Part shown: positions 31,971-40,220 of the stretch, in pieces
Position numbering within the stretch: the stretch's first letter is position 1
Layout of the letters: each line of letters opens with the position of its first letter
Source of the DNA: Bacteroidota bacterium
GTDB taxonomy: Bacteria; Bacteroidota; Bacteroidia; Chitinophagales; Saprospiraceae
NCBI GenBank assembly: GCA_963169455.1
Contig: CAUJDW010000128.1
Span: forward strand, 99,752-163,751
DNA length: 64,000 bases
Direction of reading: 5' to 3'
Made by a program: the position numbers and the translations under genes
Notes under the pieces: generated by a model
The model's input: the letters and a program-made list of their open reading frames with translations, nothing else
Told to the model about the DNA's origin: nothing
The model's database searches: none

Positions 31971-33902
31971 CTATTGCCAGTCGAACTTCCACCTCCGGAA
32001 AGCTTCCATGGCTTCATATTCCGCCAGCCCTAGGCTGCGGTAAGCCGCAGCAGTGGCCTTGTTGCGGTCTTCGGCCCGCTGCCAGAACTCCCGCTCATCG
32101 CTCCCCGGGAAAGGCGGGCGGTCTTTTTGCGACTGGTGCATGAAGATTGCCAGGCGTTTCTTGCGCAACTCGGCCGGGCTGAGGGGGACGACCATCTCGA
32201 TCTCGTGCACGGGCCATTCGTGCCATGCGCCGCGGTACAACCACAACCAGCAATCCTTGGCCCAGGCCTGCCCCTTGAGGGTTTCAAAGGCGCCGAGTAT
32301 GGCGTCTATACAGACGCGGTGGGTGCCGTGCGGGTCGGCCAGGTCGCCGGCGGCGTACACCTGATGAGGCTTGATCCGTTCCAGCAGTTCGGCGGTAATT
32401 CGGATGTCCGCTTCACCCAGTGGGTTTTTCCGGGTGCCGCCGGTTTCATAAAAGGGCAGGTCCATAAAGTGGATATGGCTGTCGGCCAGGCCACAGAAGC
32501 GGGCTGCCGCACGGGCTTCACCCCGCCGCACCAGCCCTTTCACCCTAAGAATTTCAGGCGTATCGCCCTCCCCCGGGGCCTTTTTATCCATAAACCGGAG
32601 CATTTCCCTGAACAGCCGATCGGCCTTTTCTTTAGAACCGGGGTTGTCGCTTCCGCCTTCGCCGTATTCCTGCATGAACTCGATGAACCGGCGGGCGTCG
32701 TGATCATGCACGGCAATGTTGCCGGAGGTCTGATAGGCGACATGGACGTCGTGCCCCTGGTCGACCAGGCGCAGGAAGGTGCCCCCCATCGAAATGACGT
32801 CGTCATCGGGGTGGGGGCTGAAAATGATCACCCGCTTTTTGGCCGGTTTGGCCCGCTCGGGGCGGGTCGAGTCATCGGCATTGGGTTTGCCGCCCGGCCA
32901 ACCGGTAATGGTGTGCTGCAGGCGGTTGAAAATGCGGATGTTGATGTCATAGGCCGAGGCGTGCTCGATGATCAGGTCGCTGAGGCTGTTCTCGGCGTAG
33001 TCTTCGTCGGTCAGCTTCAGGATGGGCTTGTCCAGCTTTTGCGACAGCCAGATCACGGCCTGGCAAATGAGGTCTTCATCCCAGTTGCACATCCCAACCA
33101 GCCAGGGGGCCTCGTAGCGCGTCAGCTCGCTGGCGGCGCCGAGGTCGATATGCGCTTTGACATTGGGGTGTTTCTGAAGAAAAGTGGCGGGGACAGCCGG
33201 GGTGATGACCCCCTCGACCGCTTTTTTGATGATGGATGCTTTGTGGTCGCCCCATGCCAGCAGGTAGATGGTGCGGGCCTTCATGATGCTTTTGACTCCC
33301 ATGGTGATGGCGCGGTAAGGAACGTCATCTTCCTGGGGGAAGTCTTTGAGCGCATCCTTTCTGGTAATGGCGTCGAGGCGGACGAGGCGGGTTTCGGCGC
33401 TTTCCCAGGAACCCGGCTCGTTGAAGCCGATATGGCCCGTGCGGCCGATGCCGAGTATCTGGATGTCGATGCCGCCCAGCGCATCGATCCTTTTCTCATA
33501 GTCGGCGCAGTAGGCGTCTATCTGGTCTATCGGCAAGGTGCCATCCGGGATATGGATATTCTCCTTTTTGATGTTGACATGGTTGAACAGGTATTCGCGC
33601 ATGAAGCGGACGTAACTCTGGGGCGCGTCGGGCTGCATGGGGTAATATTCGTCCAGGTTGAAGGTGATGACATTGTGGAAGCTCAGCCCTTCTTCGCGGT
33701 GCATGCGCACCAGCTCGTTGTAAACCTGTATGGGCGTGGAGCCGGTGGCCAGCCCCAGTACGATCTGTTCGCCTTCCTGCTGCCGCTGGCGGATGGCCAG
33801 GGCGATGGACTGGGCGACGTGGCGGCTGCCCTCCAGTGGCGTGTTCCAGGTTTTGACTGGAATTTTTTCCAGAGACTTGAGTTGATATCGGAGGCGTTCC
33901 AT
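31971..33902 (-). CDS. nagB: Glucosamine-6-phosphate deaminase fused to PIG-L (LmbE-like) domain
   Basis: A 643-residue fusion. The N-terminal domain (about 1-265) is NagB-like, converting GlcN-6-P to Fru-6-P plus ammonia: LATGSTPIQVYNEL, FNLDEYYPMQP, and GIGRTGHIGFNEPGS are visible. The C-terminal domain (about 355-640) carries the PIG-L zinc motif SPHPDDDVISMGG and AAGDLADPHGTHRVC, suggesting an N-deacetylase. The fusion is common in Bacteroidota and may couple deacetylation and deamination of amino sugars, but this is not proven. Convergent with adk; divergent from obgE. Confidence 0.92.
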   Translation of the reverse strand: MERLRYQLKSLEKIPVKTWNTPLEGSRHVAQSIALAIRQRQQEGEQIVLGLATGSTPIQVYNELVRMHREEGLSFHNVITFNLDEYYPMQPDAPQSYVRFMREYLFNHVNIKKENIHIPDGTLPIDQIDAYCADYEKRIDALGGIDIQILGIGRTGHIGFNEPGSWESAETRLVRLDAITRKDALKDFPQEDDVPYRAITMGVKSIMKARTIYLLAWGDHKASIIKKAVEGVITPAVPATFLQKHPNVKAHIDLGAASELTRYEAPWLVGMCNWDEDLICQAVIWLSQKLDKPILKLTDEDYAENSLSDLIIEHASAYDINIRIFNRLQHTITGWPGGKPNADDSTRPERAKPAKKRVIIFSPHPDDDVISMGGTFLRLVDQGHDVHVAYQTSGNIAVHDHDARRFIEFMQEYGEGGSDNPGSKEKADRLFREMLRFMDKKAPGEGDTPEILRVKGLVRRGEARAAARFCGLADSHIHFMDLPFYETGGTRKNPLGEADIRITAELLERIKPHQVYAAGDLADPHGTHRVCIDAILGAFETLKGQAWAKDCWLWLYRGAWHEWPVHEIEMVVPLSPAELRKKRLAIFMHQSQKDRPPFPGSDEREFWQRAEDRNKATAAAYRSLGLAEYEAMEAFRRWKFDWQ

Positions 33903-33933
33903 GTTTTTGCGTTTTTTCGCTTTTTCGCTTGGG

Positions 33934-33941
33934 CAAAGCTA
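33934..33941 (-). promoter_or_regulatory. -7 box upstream of nagB
   Basis: On the minus strand TAGCTTTG (33934-33941) fits TAnnTTTG, 31 bp before the ATG. The -33 region is not clear. Confidence 0.45.
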
Positions 33942-34118
33942 ACCAAAAGCTAAGAGAATATGGTGGAAAAATTCACCCTCCCGGCAAGCGGGGCAGGGCT
34001 TCGCGTGGAAGGGCGCGGAAGGGTATTGCCGCCGGCTCTGGGGTAAACGCCAAAAAATTTGGATATTTGCTGCCCGAAGCAGCCCTGGCTGTTGAAGGAA
34101 AAATGAAGCGCGTGTTTT

Positions 34119-35171
34119 ATGGCAGAACAGAACTTCGTCGACTACGTCAAAATATGCTGCCGCTCGGGCGCGGGAGGGCCGGGCTCGGTCCATTTCCTGC
34201 GCGACCGCAAGAACCCCAAAGGCGGCCCTGATGGCGGCGACGGCGGGCGCGGCGGGCACATCATCCTGCGGGGTAACCGCAATGTGTGGACCCTCCTGGC
34301 ATTAAAATACCGCAAACACGTGATCGCCGAACCGGGCGTGCCCGGCAGCGACAATAACAAAACCGGCGCCGACGGGGCCGACGTCATCCTGGATGTCCCG
34401 CTCGGCACCGTCGCCAAAGACGCGGAAACCGGCGAAACGCACTTCGAGATCACCAAACACGGGGAAAGCCGGGTACTGGTTCCCGGCGGCAGGGGCGGCC
34501 TGGGCAACAGCCACTTCAAATCGGCTACCAACCAGACGCCCCGCTACGCCCAGCCCGGCGAACCGGGCCGGGAAGAATGGAAGATACTTGAGCTGAAAGT
34601 GCTCGCCGACGTTGGGCTGGTGGGCTTCCCCAACGCCGGCAAATCCACCCTGCTCTCGGTGGTGACCGCCGCCAAGCCCAAAATCGCCAGCTACCCATTC
34701 ACCACCCTCGTGCCCAACCTCGGTATCGTTCCCTACCGCGACATGCGCTCCTTCGTCATGGCCGACATTCCGGGCATCATCGAAAAAGCGCACGAGGGAA
34801 AAGGCCTCGGGTACCGCTTCCTGCGGCATATCGAACGCAACGCCACCCTCCTGTTCATGATACCCTGTGATACGGACAGCATACAGAAGGAATACGACAT
34901 CCTGCTCAACGAACTGCGGATGTACAACGAAGAACTGCTCGACAAACCCCGGGTGCTGGCCATCACCAAATGCGACCTCATCGACGAGGAACTCAAGGAT
35001 TTGCTGCGGCCGGAATTGCCCAAAGATGTGCCCGCCCTCTTCATCTCCGCCGTAGCTCAGCAGGGGCTCGATGAGCTCAAAGACCTGCTGTGGGAAACCA
35101 TCCACCGGCAGGCAGCAGAGGAAGGCGAGGACGAAAAATGGAACAGGACTTCCTTTGAGGAGGAAGAGTGA
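34119..35171 (+). CDS. obgE: GTPase Obg
   Basis: A 350-residue ribosome-associated GTPase. The glycine-rich Obg fold is at the N-terminus ([25 protein letters not shown], up to about residue 158). The G domain has G1 [10 protein letters not shown]3 ADIPGIIE and G4 ITKCDLID. The C-terminus ends in an acidic tail ([14 protein letters not shown]) and lacks the OCT extension. Start at ATG 34119. The kinase-RapZ fusion gene begins 45 bp downstream after a small hairpin. Confidence 0.97.
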   Translation: MAEQNFVDYVKICCRSGAGGPGSVHFLRDRKNPKGGPDGGDGGRGGHIILRGNRNVWTLLALKYRKHVIAEPGVPGSDNNKTGADGADVILDVPLGTVAKDAETGETHFEITKHGESRVLVPGGRGGLGNSHFKSATNQTPRYAQPGEPGREEWKILELKVLADVGLVGFPNAGKSTLLSVVTAAKPKIASYPFTTLVPNLGIVPYRDMRSFVMADIPGIIEKAHEGKGLGYRFLRHIERNATLLFMIPCDTDSIQKEYDILLNELRMYNEELLDKPRVLAITKCDLIDEELKDLLRPELPKDVPALFISAVAQQGLDELKDLLWETIHRQAAEEGEDEKWNRTSFEEEE

Positions 35172-35182
35172 CGCCTCATTAC

Positions 35183-35202
35183 CCCACGACTTCAGTCGTG
35201 GG
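35183..35202. repeat. Short hairpin CCCACGACT-TC-AGTCGTGGG between obgE and the kinase-RapZ gene
   Basis: Perfect 9-bp arms around TC. CCCACGACT...AGTCGTGGG hairpins of this type are known as dispersed REP-like or IS200/IS605-end-like sequences in many genomes. It ends 14 bp before the next ATG and could influence translation of that gene. Only one copy was seen in this window. Confidence 0.5.
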
Positions 35203-35216
35203 ATATCACAAGCACC

Positions 35217-36671
35217 ATGAAATCAGCGGATATCGAACGCGCCCTGCGCGAACTGTTCTACGAATGGGCCGGCGTGGAGCCGGCCCTGCTTCTGCCCCTG
35301 GCCCCTTCGGGCTCCAACCGGATATACTACCGCCTGAAAAAGGGGGACAAAACGGCCATTGGCGCCTATAATCCCGACAGGAAAGAGAACGAGGCCTTTA
35401 TCGGCTTTTCCCGCCACTTCTTCTCCAGGGGCCTGCCCGTGCCGGAAATATATGCCGTCGGGCCCGGCAGCCTGGTGTACCTGCAGGAAGACCTGGGCTT
35501 CACCACCCTGTACAGTTATCTGCTCCAGAAAGGCGATTATTTCCCCGAATACCTGATCCGCATTTACAAGCGGGTGGTGGAGCAACTGGCGCGCCTGCAG
35601 GTGGAAGGCGGGGAAGGCCTGGACTACAGCCTCTGCTATCCGCGCGACGCTTTCGACAAACAGTCGATGCGCTGGGATTTCAACACCTTCAAATACTATT
35701 TCCTGCGCCTGGCCGGCGTGCCCTTCGACGAGCAATTGCTGGAAAATGACATGGAGCACCTGGCCGATTACCTGCTGGAAGCCGACAGCAGCCATTTTAT
35801 GTTCCGCGATTTTCAGACGCGCAATATCATGATCCGAAGCGGAGAGCCCTATTTCATCGACTATCAGGGCGGGCGCCGGGGCGCCCTGCAGTACGACCTG
35901 GCCTCCCTGCTCTATCAGGCCAAGGCGAACATTCCCGATGACATCCGCATAGAAATGCTGGAGCACTATATGGACAGCCTGGAGAAAATGCTGCCCATTG
36001 ACCGCCGGAAATTCGTGGAATACTATTACGCCTTCGTTTTCGTGCGCTCCATTCAGGTGCTGGGAGCCTATGGCTTCCGCGGCCTGTATGAGCGCAAGGA
36101 GTACTTCATCAACAGCATCCCCTTCGCCCTGCGCAATGTGAAGTGGCTGCTGGACAATAAAAAACTTGCCGTGCAATTGCCCGAACTGGAGCAGGCCCTG
36201 TACCGGCTGATCGAGTCCAAGCGATTCGAACCCTTCGACCGGATCAGGGGGGCTTCCAGCCTGCTGACGGTGCGCATCAACAGCTTTTCCTACAACAACA
36301 ACGGCATTCCCCCCGACCCCAGCGGAAACGGCGGCGGTTTCGTCTTTGACTGCCGTTTCATCCACAACCCCGGCCGCTATGAACCCTACAAGAAGCTGAC
36401 GGGCAGGGACGAGGCGGTCATCAACTTTCTGAAACTCCACAGCCAGGCCGATGATTTCATGAACGATGTCTTCCGCATCGTCGACGCTGCGGTGGAGGAC
36501 TACATCGAGCGGAGCTTCACCAGCCTGATGGTCAGCTTCGGTTGCACGGGCGGCCAGCACCGTTCGGTTTATGCAGCCGACACCCTGGCCCGGCACATCA
36601 GGGAGAAGTTCGGCGTCCGGGTGGAACTGTCCCACATTGAGCAGGAAAAAAAAGGCTGGCGCAATGAATAG
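35217..36671 (+). CDS. APH/choline-kinase-like phosphotransferase fused to RapZ C-terminal domain
   Basis: A 484-residue fusion. The N-terminal part (about 1-325) is a small-molecule kinase fold: PSGSNRIYYRLKKGDKTAIGAYN (nucleotide lobe), YLQEDLGFTTLY, catalytic loop MFRDFQTRNIM and metal-binding YFIDYQGGRRGALQYDLASL. The C-terminal part (about 350-484) matches the RapZ C-terminal domain with DCRFIHNPGR, TGRDEAVINFL and FGCTGGQHRSVY; in Enterobacteria that domain binds glucosamine-6-phosphate and an sRNA-related target. The RapZ N-terminal kinase is absent. Function is inferred to involve amino-sugar phosphate sensing or phosphorylation. Probably co-transcribed with obgE. Confidence 0.88.
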   Translation: MKSADIERALRELFYEWAGVEPALLLPLAPSGSNRIYYRLKKGDKTAIGAYNPDRKENEAFIGFSRHFFSRGLPVPEIYAVGPGSLVYLQEDLGFTTLYSYLLQKGDYFPEYLIRIYKRVVEQLARLQVEGGEGLDYSLCYPRDAFDKQSMRWDFNTFKYYFLRLAGVPFDEQLLENDMEHLADYLLEADSSHFMFRDFQTRNIMIRSGEPYFIDYQGGRRGALQYDLASLLYQAKANIPDDIRIEMLEHYMDSLEKMLPIDRRKFVEYYYAFVFVRSIQVLGAYGFRGLYERKEYFINSIPFALRNVKWLLDNKKLAVQLPELEQALYRLIESKRFEPFDRIRGASSLLTVRINSFSYNNNGIPPDPSGNGGGFVFDCRFIHNPGRYEPYKKLTGRDEAVINFLKLHSQADDFMNDVFRIVDAAVEDYIERSFTSLMVSFGCTGGQHRSVYAADTLARHIREKFGVRVELSHIEQEKKGWRNE

Positions 36672-36683
36672 GCCTTGGGCGCC

Positions 36684-37298
36684 TCACACCAGCAGTTGTT
36701 TCATCAATGCTTCGAAATCTTCAGGCTCCTCGTACAGATGGTCCCGGTAGCTGGTGGCGCGGAAGCGCAGGTTGTGCGCCTGGCCGTCATGCAGTTCCAG
36801 CTCGATGGTGATATTGCCGAACCGCTGCCGGGCTTTTCCGGAAGGCGGAGCGCCCATTTCCCCGGGCAGCTGGAACCGGGGCTTGAGGTAATGCCGTTCT
36901 ACGGTTTCCACCCAGTTGGGCCGGGTGTAGGTGCGGGTGTCGGAAATCTGGGCGCGGTATCCGAGTTCGCGCACTTTCTCCTTGAGGTAGTCCAAGAGGA
37001 ATGTCGCGTCGCGGCGGCTGTAGCGGGTTTTGAAAAAGTGAATGGCAAAGCCTTTTGAAGAGGGGGTATCCAGGAAGTCCACTGTTTCGTCAAGCTCGCG
37101 GGGAAGAACCCTGGAAATGGCGTACTGATCGAGCACCAGCCCGGTGAGGCGCCTGCGCACCAGGGTGTTTTTCCAGTGTTCATAATCCTGCAATTCCGCC
37201 TCGCTTCGCTCGATCAGCTCGTGGAGGAAGGGCTGGGAAGGCGAGCTTTCTTTAGCTTTGGCGAACAGGCTCTTGAAAAAAGGCCACAGTTTGTCCAT
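36684..37298 (-). CDS. Hypothetical cytoplasmic protein
   Basis: A 204-residue protein of unrecognised family; start placed at ATG 37298 (MDKLWPFFKSLFAKAKE), though an in-frame ATG at 37370 exists. The sequence has no signal peptide or membrane segment. It is basic and aromatic, with predicted alpha/beta content (LDTPSSKGFAIHFF, FLLDYLKEKVRELGY, GNITIELELHDGQ). The pattern of codon use is consistent with a real gene. It is convergent with the kinase-RapZ gene (12 bp between stops), and its 5' region holds the two TGACAATT palindromes, which may regulate it as well as the opposite operon. No function is assigned. Confidence 0.7.
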   Translation of the reverse strand: MDKLWPFFKSLFAKAKESSPSQPFLHELIERSEAELQDYEHWKNTLVRRRLTGLVLDQYAISRVLPRELDETVDFLDTPSSKGFAIHFFKTRYSRRDATFLLDYLKEKVRELGYRAQISDTRTYTRPNWVETVERHYLKPRFQLPGEMGAPPSGKARQRFGNITIELELHDGQAHNLRFRATSYRDHLYEEPEDFEALMKQLLV

Positions 37299-37364
37299 TG
37301 GATGCCGGCTTTTTATCCAGAACATTTGCCCCTTTCTTTTGTTTCGGGCCACTGGCGGCAGGCA

Positions 37365-37399
37365 TGACAATTATCACCTTTTTGCAGTGACAATTGTCA
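37365..37399. promoter_or_regulatory. Two TGACAATTGTCA-type palindromes (operator candidate)
   Basis: TGACAATTATCA at 37365-37376 and TGACAATTGTCA at 37388-37399, centre to centre 23 bp, about two helical turns. A third copy (CGACAATTGTCA) lies at 51650-51661 upstream of the adenylate cyclase gene. The form TGAC-N4-GTCA suits a dimeric helix-turn-helix regulator; the protein is not identified. Confidence 0.55.
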
Positions 37400-37569
37400 T
37401 TTATACCCCTTACGCAGGGCCGATACCTTGTATAAAAAAGGGCCGACGGCCATCCATCACCCCAGGGCTGCGGGGTGTGTTTCCCGCTGCGTGAAGAAGC
37501 AGCGCGGTGAGATTTATCCTTCCGGCCTGTTTCTTTCCGCAGGGCCTCCAAACATGCTCTGAATATCTG

Positions 37570-37647
37570 CCCGGCGCCGGCCGTTTTCAGCTGCCCCAAG
37601 GCGGCAATTCAGCCGGCGGGCGCAACGCCCAAACGGCCGGCGCCGGG
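37570..37647 (+). promoter_or_regulatory. 17-bp inverted repeat in the leader of the eRF1-like gene
   Basis: CCCGGCGCCGGCCGTTT (37570-37586) is perfectly inverted at 37631-37647 (AAACGGCCGGCGCCGGG), followed by TTTTCACC and the ATG at 37672. The 44-nt loop has additional pairing potential. It resembles a terminator or attenuator structure but the T run is only four. Confidence 0.6.
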
Positions 37648-37671
37648 TTTTCACCATAAAACCAGCGAGTT

Positions 37672-38079
37672 ATGGCAAAGCAAATCGGAATCTGGCTCGA
37701 CTACAAAGAAGCCTATCTCATTTCCCTGGACGGGGAAGAAGCTTTGGTCCAACATCTCAATTCGGAGGTAGAAGATTACCACCTTCGCGGAGGTTCCCGC
37801 TCCAGGACACCCTGGGGCCCAATGGAGAAGACATCGGAGCGCAGGCTGCTGGAGCGGCGCAGGCAGCAGTTGCAGCGGTACTTCCACAAATTGATGGACG
37901 CCGCAGGCGAAGCAGATGAACTGTTCCTGTTTGGGCCGGCGGAAGCCAAAAAAGGCCTTGAAAAAGCGATCGCCGGCGCCAGCAACTTCAAGCCGCGCCT
38001 TAAAGGCATTGAAACAGCCGATGCGATGACCCACAACCAGATGGCTGCGAGGGTTCGCCATTTCTTCAGCCAGAACTGA
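37672..38079 (+). CDS. eRF1-domain-3-like (host-attachment/translational-machinery family) stress protein
   Basis: A 135-residue cytoplasmic protein. The N-terminal strand KQIGIWLDYKEAYLISLDG and the later ELFLFGPAEAKKGLEKAI correspond to the release-factor-domain-3/Dom34-like fold seen in small bacterial stress-associated proteins. The middle is basic (SERRLLERRRQQLQRYFHKL). The role is unknown; homologues often sit beside Hsp20 and universal stress protein genes, as here (Hsp20 begins 117 bp downstream). First gene of the rightward stress block, preceded by the leader hairpin and palindromes. Confidence 0.7.
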   Translation: MAKQIGIWLDYKEAYLISLDGEEALVQHLNSEVEDYHLRGGSRSRTPWGPMEKTSERRLLERRRQQLQRYFHKLMDAAGEADELFLFGPAEAKKGLEKAIAGASNFKPRLKGIETADAMTHNQMAARVRHFFSQN

Positions 38080-38196
38080 ACCGGCCCGGCCCATGATGAA
38101 AATCATCGGGCCGGCTGATAAATGGTAAGGCATAAGTCGTTGAAATTGAGTATATTTATGTGCCAGGGAAGTTGTCCCTGGGCAAAATCAAAAGCT

Positions 38197-38643
38197 ATGA
38201 TGATCCGTCCACCGATCAAAAACCGTTCTTTCGACCGAATGGGCGAAAAATTTGCCTCCATTATCGACCCCAACCACTTCCTGGGGAGGAGTTCGCTGGA
38301 CATTCACCACCACGATCTTCCCCCGGTAAACATCCGCCGGGAGGGGCCGCTGTTCGAAATGGAAGTGCTCGTGCCGGGCTTCTCCAAAGAGGAGATCGAT
38401 GTAACCCTCCATGACGACGTATTGTCCATCCGCGGCCATAAGTCGCGTTCGTCCGGTGAAAAAAAAGGCGAATACATCATGGAGGAATTTGAGGTCGACT
38501 CCTTCGAACGCAAGTTCAAACTGGCCCGCTCCATCGCCCATGAAAAGATTGCAGCCAAATGCGAAAATGGCGTTCTGAAGCTGACTTTCACCGATGTGCC
38601 GGAAGAAGAGGAAAAAGCTTACCAGAAGGTAAAAGTACTCTGA
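38197..38643 (+). CDS. Small heat-shock protein, Hsp20/alpha-crystallin family
   Basis: A 148-residue holdase chaperone. Start at ATG 38197 (MMIRPPIKNRSFDRMGEK). The alpha-crystallin domain spans about residues 45-140, with DLPPVNIRREGPLFEMEVLVPGF at its beginning, DDVLSIRGHK, and the conserved AKCENGVLKLTFTDVPEEEE (A-x-x-x-n-GvL). The C-terminal IXI motif is not obvious (ends KVKVL). It lies between the eRF1-like gene and a universal stress protein gene in the same direction. Confidence 0.93.
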   Translation: MMIRPPIKNRSFDRMGEKFASIIDPNHFLGRSSLDIHHHDLPPVNIRREGPLFEMEVLVPGFSKEEIDVTLHDDVLSIRGHKSRSSGEKKGEYIMEEFEVDSFERKFKLARSIAHEKIAAKCENGVLKLTFTDVPEEEEKAYQKVKVL

Positions 38644-38772
38644 CCTCGGGCAGCAGCCGGGGCCCTTCCCGGCCCGGATAAACTGGAGCGCAGAGCGGAA
38701 GAGCCGGAGGCAGGCGGCGCGATCCGGGAAGGAGAATGAGCAGAGCTTTTTTCGCATCAAAAAGCGCAATCC

Positions 38773-39660
38773 ATGCAAGCATTCAGCAGAACCATCCTGG
38801 CTCTGGATCTCTCCCCCATGGATGAGCAGCTGATGAAATACGTCGCTGCCCAAAGGGAGGCATTTGGCATCGAGACGGCCTACTTCGTCCACATCATTGA
38901 AAATTTCGCCATGCCTAAAAATGTGGACGTGCAATTCCTGAAGCTCTTTTCGCCGGAGCATCCGGTTGACGAAAAAGTGCGGGAAAAGGTGGGGGCCGGC
39001 CTGAGGGAAGCCTTCGGCAACCGGCCGGACATCGAGTGCAAGGTGGAGGTCATCGAAGGGAAACCCTATGAGAAGCTGATCCACTGGACGCAAGTGAAGG
39101 AAGTGGATCTGCTGGTAGTAGGCAAAAAAAGTGTGAGTGAAGGCAGCGGCATCACGGCCCGGCGCGTGGCCCGCAGCACCAGGTGCAATGTGCTCTTCGT
39201 GCCATCCGATGCTGCGCTGAAAACGAAGAATATCATTGTCCCCCTCGATTTTTCAATCCATTCGCGGCATGCCCTTCAGTTTGCGCTGGACATCCAAAGC
39301 CGCGTACCGGGCCTGCTGGTCCACGGGCTGTATGTGGTCGACCTGCCGCCCGCCGACTATTATTCGCGCGCCCATCCCGGGCTGGGATACCGGGCGGTGC
39401 TGATGGAGTCTGCCGAGATCGCCTACCACAGCTTCATGCAGGAAAGCGGGTTTTCCGAAGACGCGATCGAGATGGCGTTCGTAGAGAACATGCGATACAA
39501 CATCGCCAGCCACATCGAGTCTTTTGCCAGTGAAAAAGCCGGCCCGCTGATCGTTATGGGCGCGCGGGGGCATTCTCCGCTACAAACCTTCCTCTTCGGC
39601 AGCATCACAGAGAAACTGGTGGAACGCGCCAGTCAGGCGCCCGTGCTCATCGTTCGCTAA
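38773..39660 (+). CDS. Universal stress protein, tandem-domain
   Basis: A 295-residue protein of two UspA domains (about 1-145 and 150-295). The second has the nucleotide-binding GARGHSPLQTFLFGSITEKLV, fitting the GxxGxnG(S/T) rule (MGARGHSPL...GSIT); in the first this is degenerate (VGKKSVSEGSGITARRVA). The start MQAFSRTILALDLSP begins at ATG 38773. Such proteins act in starvation, hypoxia or oxidative stress. The P-loop kinase gene follows after 14 bp. Confidence 0.92.
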   Translation: MQAFSRTILALDLSPMDEQLMKYVAAQREAFGIETAYFVHIIENFAMPKNVDVQFLKLFSPEHPVDEKVREKVGAGLREAFGNRPDIECKVEVIEGKPYEKLIHWTQVKEVDLLVVGKKSVSEGSGITARRVARSTRCNVLFVPSDAALKTKNIIVPLDFSIHSRHALQFALDIQSRVPGLLVHGLYVVDLPPADYYSRAHPGLGYRAVLMESAEIAYHSFMQESGFSEDAIEMAFVENMRYNIASHIESFASEKAGPLIVMGARGHSPLQTFLFGSITEKLVERASQAPVLIVR

Positions 39661-39674
39661 ACCAAGCCGAAAAA

Positions 39675-40220
39675 GTGCAAGAAACAACGGCCAAGCAAGC
39701 TTCTTCCGCCCTTCCCCTCCTCGCCGTCGTACTCGGGCTGCCGGGGACGGGCAAGACCACCTTCGCCGCCGCCCTGGCGAAAAGGCTGGGCGCCGCCCAC
39801 CTCAATACCGACCTGATCCGGGAAGAGCTGGGCCTGAAAGGGCAGTACAGCGAAGCCGCCAGGAGCCTGGTTTACCAGGCGATGGCAGCGCGAGCGGAGG
39901 CTGCCCTGCTAGATAAACAGCCTGTCGTGGTGGATGGCACCTTTTACCTTCCCGCACTCCGGGCGCCATACCGGAAAATGGGCGAAAAGTTCGGCATCAG
40001 GCCGTGCTGGATACAAATCGCCGCTTCGGAGGCGGCAGTCCGCCGGCGGGTGGCCCGGAAGCGGCAGCACAGCGAAGCGGATTTCAACGTTTACCTCCGC
40101 ATCCGGGATGCCTGGGAGCCGCTGGAAGATGAACACCTCGAGCTGTCCTCGGAGGAAAACCTGGAAGAGATGGTGGGAAAGGCGCTGGATTACCTCCGGA
40201 TTCAAAATTCCGGGCCATGA
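39675..40220 (+). CDS. P-loop kinase (AAA_33/zeta-toxin-like)
   Basis: A 181-residue ATP-binding protein. Start is GTG at 39675, since no ATG precedes the P-loop. Walker A is GLPGTGKTT (about residues 21-29); a LNTDLIREELG segment follows, as in gluconate/shikimate-type kinases, with VVVDGTFY near 87-94 and LID arginines AAVRRRVARKR. Its stop overlaps the start of the APH-like gene by four bases. In many bacteria the same two domains form one protein with the APH domain first; here they are separate and in reverse order. Confidence 0.85.
   Translation: MQETTAKQASSALPLLAVVLGLPGTGKTTFAAALAKRLGAAHLNTDLIREELGLKGQYSEAARSLVYQAMAARAEAALLDKQPVVVDGTFYLPALRAPYRKMGEKFGIRPCWIQIAASEAAVRRRVARKRQHSEADFNVYLRIRDAWEPLEDEHLELSSEENLEEMVGKALDYLRIQNSGP

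Larger units (their letters stand above)
37299..37671. other. Regulatory intergenic region at the head of the stress gene block
   Basis: A 373-bp divergent spacer with no gene. It contains two 12-bp palindromes (37365-37376 and 37388-37399), a 17-bp perfect inverted repeat 24 bp before the next ATG (37570-37647), and GC-rich filler. These are described separately. Confidence 0.7.

Noticed and set aside
32127..33953. A 608-residue open frame antisense to nagB
   Set aside because: It is a shadow of the GC-rich gene: composition is dominated by Val, Gly, Ala and His, no domain is recognised, and nagB on the other strand has complete motifs.
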